Below, one piece after another: positions 5,589-10,724 of a stretch of 10,724 nt of DNA. Location: assembly GCA_964584815.1 (NCBI GenBank), contig CAZPBO010000065.1:1-10724 (forward strand), read 5' to 3'. The DNA comes from CAZPBO01 sp964584815. Its GTDB lineage: Bacteria; Planctomycetota; SKW154. The translations under genes were made by a program, and so were the position numbers. The notes below the pieces were generated by a model that was not told the origin of the DNA, made no database searches, and worked only from the letters and a program-made list of their open reading frames with translations. How positions within the stretch are numbered: the first letter of the stretch is position 1; the number at the start of each line of letters is the position of its first letter.

Positions 5589-7433
5589 GTGCGACTGCTG
5601 TCGGCTTTTTTTCTGCTTCTGCTTGCCGCCTTCTACTCCTTTTCCTCTGCCCAGCAAAAAGAAGAGGGCGTTGTGGTTGGTTATCGGGTTGTGGAACTGC
5701 GTTATAAGAGCGGCGACGAGGAGCGCAAATTCAAGGTAGCGTTGTGGTATCCGTCACGCGGGAAGGCGGTGGACTACGACTACGGTGGAGGCTACGCGAA
5801 AGGTGTTGTCGTTCCGAACGGTGCTGTGAAGGATGGCAAGTGGGGGGTTGCGATTTTGAGTCACGGTTTCGGCGGCAGCGCACTTGGATGGGTCTATCTG
5901 GTGAAGGACTTGGTGAAACTCGGCTTTGTCGTCGCTGCACCCGACCACATTGACAAAATCAATGCCGTCCGTATCGGGAAAGGAGTCGTCAGTCGCGACT
6001 GGGAGAGCTTCCTCAAAGAGGCGCTTGCTATTGCCAAGCAGGCAGACAGACTCAACCACAGCCGGTTTGACTACAGGCGCAAGGAGATACGCGCTGTGCT
6101 TGAATGGCTCCGCGCTGCCGCATCAGACGATAAATCTCCTTTCAAAGACCGTCTTGACCCCCAAAAACTTGTTATGGTTGGACACTCTCTGGGCTCCTAC
6201 ACGGTAAGTTCGTTTCTGGGGGTTTATGAGAAGGAAAAGACAGAGGAAGTCAAGGCGGCGGTGCTGCTTTCAGGCGGCATATATTTGTGGGGGGCGGAAC
6301 GGTTTGCGAAGGTGAAGGCGCCGATTCTTGTGATGTGGGGTGAGAAAGAGCGTGCGGAGAGGCGCCGCGCGCGTCTTACCGACCTCTGCAAAGCAAGCCT
6401 TGCCTGCCTGCGTAAGGCGAAAGGTCCCAAATACGGCGTTGAGGTTGCTGATGCAGGACATCTGGACTTCGCCTTCAACCCCCGCAACGCCAGAGAAAAA
6501 GCAGAAATCCATAAAACTGTCCGCCGCTACCTCCTCGCCTTCATCCGCCGTTTCGCGCTGAACGACAAAGGCGCAGGAAAACTCCTCACTACCCCGGTTC
6601 CGTCGGTCACACTGCTTTATCCTGCGCCGCCTGCAAAATTCAAAGTCGCCGTCAAGCGCGACCTTGCCTACGCCGACAAAGACCCCCTTCAGAAACTTGA
6701 CCTCTATCTGCCGGAAGGTGCAAAAAACTACCCCTGCGTTGTGATGTTTCACGGCGGTGGCTGGAGGGCGGGTAGTCGTCGTCGCTTTGCGCGTTTTGGG
6801 GAGTTGCTTGCGGCACGCGGTATTGCTGTTGCCAACTGCGACTACCGTCTTGCGCCGAAGTTCTTATATCCTGCGTTTATGGAAGACGCGGCGGCGGCAG
6901 TGGCATTTGCGCGGAAACAGTTCGCCGCCGCAGGAGCCGACACAAAACGCCTCTTCCTCACAGGACATTCAGCAGGTGCCCATATCGCTGCACTCCTCGC
7001 CACCAACGCAAAGTTCCTTAAAAAACAGAACTTATCTTCCGCCGACATCGCAGGTGTCGCACCCGTCAGCGGACCGTTCCGCATCACAAAAAACCTGTTC
7101 GGCGCTTTCGGCAATTCCCCTAACATCTGGCGTGACGCATCCCCAATAAACCACATAAAGAAGGGACTGCCGCCGTTTCTCCTGATATGCGGACAGCGCG
7201 AGTGGCTGCTGGCTCTGTCGGCGATGAGGTTTCAGGATTCCCTGAAGGGAAAAGGTGTTGCGGTCAAGGCGGTCTTTGTTCCTGAACACACCCATCCCGC
7301 CACCGCCGCCGCTATGCTGCGCCCAGACTCCGAAATCTTCCTGCGTCTCGTTACCTTCTTCCGTCGGCACAAGACTGCAGGAGGCAAAAAACACGAAAAA
7401 GACAAGGTAGGGAAGGAGACACCGCAGCGTTAG
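5589..7433 (+). CDS. Secreted double alpha/beta-hydrolase (two fused esterase-like domains)
   Basis: This is a 614-residue protein starting at GTG 5589, with GGAG at 5578-5581 seven nt upstream. Residues 1-21 are a signal peptide with a likely cut at SSA|QQ. Domain 1 (about 30-325) resembles PAF-acetylhydrolase or dienelactone-hydrolase-like proteins: AILSHGFGG oxyanion region (88-96), GHSLG nucleophile elbow (Ser200), LVMWGEKE at the acid position (Glu instead of Asp, if functional), and DAGHLDF (His291). Domain 2 (about 350-590) resembles BD-FAE/HSL-type esterases: HGGGW (388-392), DYRLAPKFLYPA, GHSAG (Ser461), LLICGQREWL near the acid, and VPEHTHP with a candidate His567 or His569. A basic, low-complexity tail follows. 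Each domain alone is the size of a full enzyme, so this is a fusion of two distinct hydrolases rather than a duplication. The substrate is unknown; ester decoration of polysaccharides is possible. The stop codon overlaps that of the convergent nitroreductase. Confidence 0.87.
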   Translation: MRLLSAFFLLLLAAFYSFSSAQQKEEGVVVGYRVVELRYKSGDEERKFKVALWYPSRGKAVDYDYGGGYAKGVVVPNGAVKDGKWGVAILSHGFGGSALGWVYLVKDLVKLGFVVAAPDHIDKINAVRIGKGVVSRDWESFLKEALAIAKQADRLNHSRFDYRRKEIRAVLEWLRAAASDDKSPFKDRLDPQKLVMVGHSLGSYTVSSFLGVYEKEKTEEVKAAVLLSGGIYLWGAERFAKVKAPILVMWGEKERAERRRARLTDLCKASLACLRKAKGPKYGVEVADAGHLDFAFNPRNAREKAEIHKTVRRYLLAFIRRFALNDKGAGKLLTTPVPSVTLLYPAPPAKFKVAVKRDLAYADKDPLQKLDLYLPEGAKNYPCVVMFHGGGWRAGSRRRFARFGELLAARGIAVANCDYRLAPKFLYPAFMEDAAAAVAFARKQFAAAGADTKRLFLTGHSAGAHIAALLATNAKFLKKQNLSSADIAGVAPVSGPFRITKNLFGAFGNSPNIWRDASPINHIKKGLPPFLLICGQREWLLALSAMRFQDSLKGKGVAVKAVFVPEHTHPATAAAMLRPDSEIFLRLVTFFRRHKTAGGKKHEKDKVGKETPQR

Positions 7434-7978
7434 CCGACCAAATCGCCTGACGCACGCCTTCCCCATTCCTCCTCATACACAATCTCATCAAGCGGAAGTC
7501 TCTGCGGCTGCCGAACCGCCCAGCCGTCTCTGGGATAGCCCAACGCGAACAGAACCACAATCTCCTTGTCCTGCGGAACGGCAAGGATGTCCGCTACAGC
7601 GTCGTGGTCAAAGGACGCAATCCAGCAGGTGCCGAGTCCCAATTCCGTCGCCGCCAGAACCATATGGTCAACCGAGATTGCGATGTCAATGGGGTGTGCG
7701 GGCGCGCCTGACCCTGTTTTGTGGTGCGTTTCGTTGGCGACGGCGGCAATAACAACAGGCGCTTCCGCAACAAAACGCTGCCCACGACAGGCTTCCATCA
7801 ACCGCCTCCTGCGTTCCGCATCCCGCACCACAACGAAGCGCCATATCTGACGATTGCGCCCCGACGGTGCCAGCCTCCCCGCATCCAGCACCCGTCGCAA
7901 TTTCCATCCCTCCACCTCGCGCTCATCATACGCCCTCACCGAACGACGCCACTTTATCGCATCATAAACCCCTAACAT
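7430..7978 (-). CDS. Nitroreductase-family FMN protein
   Basis: This is a 182-residue protein of normal length for the short nitroreductases. FMN-contact motifs are RRSVRAY (11-17) at the phosphate, APSGRNRQIWRFVVV (37-51) at the ring and ribityl chain, a LGLGTCWI helix/turn (113-120), and FALGYP (144-149). These enzymes are homodimers that use NAD(P)H to reduce nitro groups, quinones or other electron-poor substrates; the physiological substrate cannot be read from sequence. ATG 7978 overlaps the lgt stop by 7 nt (ATGTTAG) and has a strong Shine-Dalgarno inside the lgt 3' end, so it is translationally coupled and should be made from the lgt transcript. Its TAA stop overlaps the TAG stop of the convergent hydrolase gene. 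Confidence 0.9.
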   Translation of the reverse strand: MLGVYDAIKWRRSVRAYDEREVEGWKLRRVLDAGRLAPSGRNRQIWRFVVVRDAERRRRLMEACRGQRFVAEAPVVIAAVANETHHKTGSGAPAHPIDIAISVDHMVLAATELGLGTCWIASFDHDAVADILAVPQDKEIVVLFALGYPRDGWAVRQPQRLPLDEIVYEEEWGRRASGDLVG

Positions 7979-9402
7979 ATCCGAACCTCCTCCGGCTCAC
8001 ACAGTTGTGGATGTTTCCTCTTAAGCCAACGACGGCGCAGCAGCCAGAACAACACCACCCCAGGCACGAAAAACACTCCAACCGCCTGACTCACCGTCAA
8101 ACCGCCCAGGTATATCGCCTCGTTGTCTCCACGCACAAACTCTATTAGAAACCTGCCTATGGGGTAGAGAAACACCACAAGAAGAAACGCCTCACCCCTG
8201 CAACGCTGCCACTTCCGCGAAAAAACAAGCACAATAAGTGCAATAAGCAACGCTGTCGCCGCAGACAGCGGCTGCGTCGCATACACAGGGCGTGTCCACT
8301 CCTTCTCTCCTATCAGCCCCGCATCCCGCTGCTCCTTGTGCACAGGCGATTCTGGTATCACCTCCTTCACCTGTGGACCTGCCGGTGTCTGTATCGTTTC
8401 TGTTGTCGGCGGCGGGAAACGCCATACAAAGTATCGCATCACAGGTAGAGTTGGTCCGACAAGACGGCGTAACTCTTCAGGAATCTTCTGTTTCTCCTCC
8501 TTGCTCACATAAATATCGGGGATTTTTCCCCAGCAGCAGCCGTTGAGTGTGCAGCCGAAACGCCCGCAGGCGAGCCCTATCATCAACGCAGGCGCCACCA
8601 CATCCGCCAACTTGAAAAACGGTATCCGACGCTTCAAACAGAAAAACAGCCCCCCCAGTATCCCACCTATCACCCCGCCATAGTAAACCAGACCGCCTTT
8701 CCAGACCGCAAACGGCGAAAACGACATCGCGCTCCTTATGCACACAAACCGCCCCGACGCCTCCGCCCTTACACGCACCTTCTCATAACTCCAGAACACC
8801 GGGTCAAAAAGCCGTCTCTGCACCACCCAACAGTCAAAGTCGGGATGGCGGTTGTCCACCACATGACCTTCTATCTCAACTACGCCGCCCGGATAGCGGT
8901 GCGTCCTGAAACTTGCAGGGTCAAAGATTTCCGCAGGACGCACAACGACCATATGATAACGCGCTTCCTCGTTAACAGCCGCGTAAACACACCGCGAAAC
9001 AAACGCCACCACCAGAGCAGCCAGCACCCAAAACGCCACCACCCTACCCTGTCTTGCGCGAAACCACCTTATAAATCGCCACTCCGCCCCGCGCCACCAC
9101 AACAACCCAACCCCGACCGCACACACAGCCAAACCCCACAACGAATAGCGACCGTCAAACAGATTGAAAAGCCCGAAAGAGAACTGCTCGTGGTATTCAA
9201 CCACATAGAAGATGCGCGCTCCTGCAACGCCGCATACTATCAGCCACAACGCCAAATCGTTTATCACACCCGGCTCAAGCCCCACCTTCTTGGCGCGCTT
9301 CGTCGCCACCACCATCCCAAGCACAAAACCCACCATCAGCATAACGCCATACGCGTATATCGGCAGGTCAAGACCCGGCACATGAAACAGTATTCTGCGC
9401 AA
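7972..9402 (-). CDS. lgt: Prolipoprotein diacylglyceryl transferase, enlarged form
   Basis: Lgt transfers diacylglycerol from phosphatidylglycerol to the lipobox Cys of prolipoproteins in the cytoplasmic membrane. The TTG start at 9402 follows GGAGG at 9410-9414 by 7 nt. Motifs in order are IYAYGVMLMVGF (15-26), GARIFYVVEY (61-70), WKGGLVYYGGVIGG (234-247), GRFGCTLNGCCWG (280-292), ATQPLSA (375-381) and YPIGRFLIEFVRGDNE (413-428). Arg281, Arg417 and Glu421 match E. coli R143, R239 and E243. E. coli H103, N146 and E151 positions appear as Tyr241, Cys284 and Cys289. The protein has 476 residues against about 290 in E. coli. The excess lies in an insert near 75-225, which holds two more hydrophobic segments and a soluble stretch of about 80 residues, and a second insert near 293-372. 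The C-terminus is basic after the last membrane segment. It is first gene of an operon with the nitroreductase. Confidence 0.9.
   Translation of the reverse strand: MRRILFHVPGLDLPIYAYGVMLMVGFVLGMVVATKRAKKVGLEPGVINDLALWLIVCGVAGARIFYVVEYHEQFSFGLFNLFDGRYSLWGLAVCAVGVGLLWWRGAEWRFIRWFRARQGRVVAFWVLAALVVAFVSRCVYAAVNEEARYHMVVVRPAEIFDPASFRTHRYPGGVVEIEGHVVDNRHPDFDCWVVQRRLFDPVFWSYEKVRVRAEASGRFVCIRSAMSFSPFAVWKGGLVYYGGVIGGILGGLFFCLKRRIPFFKLADVVAPALMIGLACGRFGCTLNGCCWGKIPDIYVSKEEKQKIPEELRRLVGPTLPVMRYFVWRFPPPTTETIQTPAGPQVKEVIPESPVHKEQRDAGLIGEKEWTRPVYATQPLSAATALLIALIVLVFSRKWQRCRGEAFLLVVFLYPIGRFLIEFVRGDNEAIYLGGLTVSQAVGVFFVPGVVLFWLLRRRWLKRKHPQLCEPEEVRIC
7986..7993 (-). promoter_or_regulatory. RBS for the nitroreductase inside lgt
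   Basis: On the - strand this reads GGAGGAGG, 7 nt before ATG 7978 and within the last codons of lgt. It supports coupled translation across the 7-nt overlap. Confidence 0.75.
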
Positions 9403-9409
9403 ATCGCCC

Positions 9410-9414
9410 CCTCC
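9410..9414 (-). promoter_or_regulatory. RBS supporting the TTG start of lgt
   Basis: The - strand reads GGAGG followed by GGGCGAT and then TTG at 9402, a 7-nt spacing. No ATG or GTG is as well placed at the start of the conserved Lgt N-terminus. Confidence 0.65.
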
Positions 9415-9426
9415 ACGCTTCAGGCG

Positions 9427-9455
9427 ATTTTATCGCATCCCCCCACAGTTCTCAA
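9427..9455 (-). promoter_or_regulatory. Sigma70-like promoter of the lgt operon
   Basis: On the - strand, TTGAGA (9450-9455) and TAAAAT (9427-9432) are separated by exactly 17 nt (9433-9449). Each matches its consensus at five of six positions. The start point would fall near 9420, giving a leader of about 18 nt with the RBS at 9410-9414. The -10 box sits in the loop and arms of a small GCGAT/ATCGC inverted repeat (9424-9436). This is prediction from sequence only. Confidence 0.5.
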
Positions 9456-9470
9456 CGCAAACCTCCTCAC

Positions 9471-9507
9471 AAAAAACGGCTGACCCGTCAACGAGCCAGC
9501 CGCTTTT
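9471..9507 (-). terminator. Intrinsic terminator after the VWA gene
   Basis: CGGCTG (9477-9482) and CAGCCG (9497-9502) form a 6-bp GC-rich stem with a 14-nt loop. On the - strand the stem is followed by six T (9476-9471), about 33 nt past the stop of the VWA gene. A weaker CTTTTA lies on the other side, so it could work in both directions. It separates the VWA gene from the lgt promoter. Confidence 0.65.
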
Positions 9508-9534
9508 ATCATCCCATTTGCCTACACGCAAAAC

Positions 9535-10671
9535 TTACTTTTTCTCATCCTCAAATACAAACCCTTTCTTCTTTGCCTGCTCCCGCAGCGCCTTTATCAT
9601 CGCCGCTCCCAATGTCGCCGCTCCCTCCTTCTCCAACTCCTTCATCTTCTTCTGAATATACTCTTTGCGCTCCTTGCTCAACCTCTCAATCTCTTTCTCT
9701 ATCGCCTCCCGCTCCTTTATCAATTTCTGTATATAGGCTTTGCGCTCATCAGGCGTCATTTTGCGCATCTTTTCTGGCAGGTCCTCATCCTTTATGTCCT
9801 CAAGTTTGACCTTACCTTTTCTGACGGCGTCCACGAGGTCCCAGCCGGAGGTATCAGCGGCGCGCGCTTTTGCAAGCGCACGCTCCGCCGCTACAGGCGC
9901 GCCCGCCTTCTTTACCTCCTTCTCAACCGCTTCCTGCGCTTTCAAACGCGCCGCTCCAAACCGCCCAAACGGCACCGCCAACTTCCCCAATTTGCGCCCC
10001 AACTCCGCCAACTTCTTATCCTGCGGTGCCTCTATGTGCACCACCCTACTTTGGTCTATGTTCATATATTTCCCCTCCGCAAGTCGGGCTCCATCCTTCC
10101 AACCACTCCTTGCTCCCTCTTCATACCGACCACAGTATATCGTGTTGACTATGATGCCACGCTTTATCGCCATCTTGCACGCCGCGTGATAATCCACGCT
10201 CCCCTGCGTAAACGGCTCGTTGCCCGCAATGAATATCACCTTCAATGTCTTCGGTGAGTCCGACCATTTCAGGTTCTCAACGGCATCCTTTATAACGGCG
10301 CCGCAACACTCTGTCCCTCCATTCGTCCTCAACGCAAACAACTCCTTCGCCACTAAATCCAAATCAGCCGTAAATCCTACCACACACCTTATCCACTGCT
10401 TACGCCTTGGTAGACCGTCGTTGCCGTATTCATAAAGCGCCACCTCAATGCGTGGTTTTTTGCCGCCCATCTTCGCTGACGCCAACTCATTGACAAAGCG
10501 CCACAACTGCCGCCGCGCCTGGTTTATCAAACCATCCATACTGCCCGATGTGTCAAGTAGCAACGCCACCTGCACTAACGGCTTCTCCTCCTTCGCCTTC
10601 TCGCCATCCGCAAATAACGGCGTCCCCCACAAAGCAACTCCACATACCGCAAACAGAACCAACCACCTCAT
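9535..10671 (-). CDS. Secreted VWA-domain protein with charged helical C-terminus
   Basis: This is a 378-residue protein. The frame is open up to 10722, but ATG 10671 begins a clear signal peptide (MRWLVLFAVCGVALWG, likely cut after LFA) and sits 7 nt from AGGAGG at 10679-10684. The VWA domain spans about 32-240. Its MIDAS motif is LLLDTSGSM (Asp40, Ser42, Ser44), with Thr120 in NGGTE. The third MIDAS position reads FIAGNEPFTQG, Asn in place of the usual Asp. I recall this IAGNEPFTQG form, along with LYEYGNDGL and NTIYCG, from a family of uncharacterised VWA proteins common in Planctomycetota and some other Gram-negative phyla. Residues 295-370 are Lys/Glu-rich and probably coiled coil. The protein is likely periplasmic or surface-exposed and may bind metal-dependently to a protein partner; function is unknown. 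It is followed by an intrinsic terminator. Confidence 0.85.
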   Translation of the reverse strand: MRWLVLFAVCGVALWGTPLFADGEKAKEEKPLVQVALLLDTSGSMDGLINQARRQLWRFVNELASAKMGGKKPRIEVALYEYGNDGLPRRKQWIRCVVGFTADLDLVAKELFALRTNGGTECCGAVIKDAVENLKWSDSPKTLKVIFIAGNEPFTQGSVDYHAACKMAIKRGIIVNTIYCGRYEEGARSGWKDGARLAEGKYMNIDQSRVVHIEAPQDKKLAELGRKLGKLAVPFGRFGAARLKAQEAVEKEVKKAGAPVAAERALAKARAADTSGWDLVDAVRKGKVKLEDIKDEDLPEKMRKMTPDERKAYIQKLIKEREAIEKEIERLSKERKEYIQKKMKELEKEGAATLGAAMIKALREQAKKKGFVFEDEKK

Positions 10672-10678
10672 CTGACAC

Positions 10679-10684
10679 CCTCCT
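10679..10684 (-). promoter_or_regulatory. RBS deciding the VWA-protein start
   Basis: The - strand reads AGGAGG, 7 nt before ATG 10671, where the signal peptide begins. It rules against the upstream in-frame GTG at 10722. Confidence 0.75.
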
Positions 10685-10724
10685 AATAAGGTTTTGCCCG
10701 CTGTTCCACTTAATGAGACCACCC

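Noticed and set aside
8845..9483. A 212-codon open frame on the + strand opposite lgt.
   Set aside because: It is antisense to the conserved lgt frame, His/Pro/Thr-rich without a domain pattern, and runs through the lgt promoter and start.
10672..10724. N-terminal extension of the VWA protein to GTG 10722, or a promoter in this leader.
   Set aside because: The extension would bury a good signal peptide behind 17 residues and cross the Shine-Dalgarno. A -35/-10 pair cannot be judged because the window ends.

Overview
This is a densely packed bacterial window with nine coding regions: six on the + strand (1-7433) and three on the - strand (7430-10671). There are no RNA genes, CRISPR arrays or insertion sequences that I can see. 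The gene set suggests an anaerobic, Gram-negative-type, probably uncultivated bacterium, possibly of the Planctomycetota/PVC or a neighbouring phylum. The reasons are an oversized Lgt with a Cys-rich GRFGCTLNGCCWG motif, a VWA protein carrying the IAGNEPFTQG motif, secreted beta-helix proteins with SPCIDAG and APDVGA motifs, and oxygen-sensitive iron-sulfur activase subunits. This lineage call is an inference from remembered family patterns.

Region 1 (1-3727, +) is a surface/secretion cluster. It holds two tandem paralogous right-handed beta-helix proteins, the first cut by the window edge, followed by a small lipoprotein. The two beta-helix genes share about 1 kb of strongly similar DNA but end in different C-terminal modules. 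The first ends in a thioredoxin-like fold without a CxxC. The second ends in an Ig-like domain, and the small lipoprotein is a stand-alone version of that same domain.

Region 2 (3860-5541, +) is a translationally coupled pair of BadF/BadG/BcrA/BcrD-type ATPases. They resemble the two ATPase subunits (BcrD/BzdP-like, then BcrA/BzdQ-like) of ATP-dependent class I benzoyl-CoA reductase, or an equivalent heteromeric activator of a 2-hydroxyacyl-CoA dehydratase-like enzyme. Both keep the two Cys expected to hold the inter-subunit [4Fe-4S] cluster. The catalytic subunits they should serve are not in the window.

Region 3 (5589-7433, +) is a secreted protein containing two different alpha/beta-hydrolase domains in one chain. 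It meets the - strand genes tail to tail with overlapping stop codons.

Region 4 (7430-9402, -) is an lgt-nitroreductase operon with overlapping genes and a recognisable sigma70-like promoter. Region 5 (9471-10671, -) is a secreted VWA-domain protein with its own intrinsic terminator. Starts vary (ATG, GTG, TTG), but nearly all have a clear purine-rich Shine-Dalgarno sequence.

The links between regions are modest. Lgt would lipidate proteins such as the small lipoprotein in region 1. The beta-helix proteins, double hydrolase and VWA protein all carry export signals or, for the truncated one, probably did. The ATPase pair is the clear metabolic outlier and the best lead.
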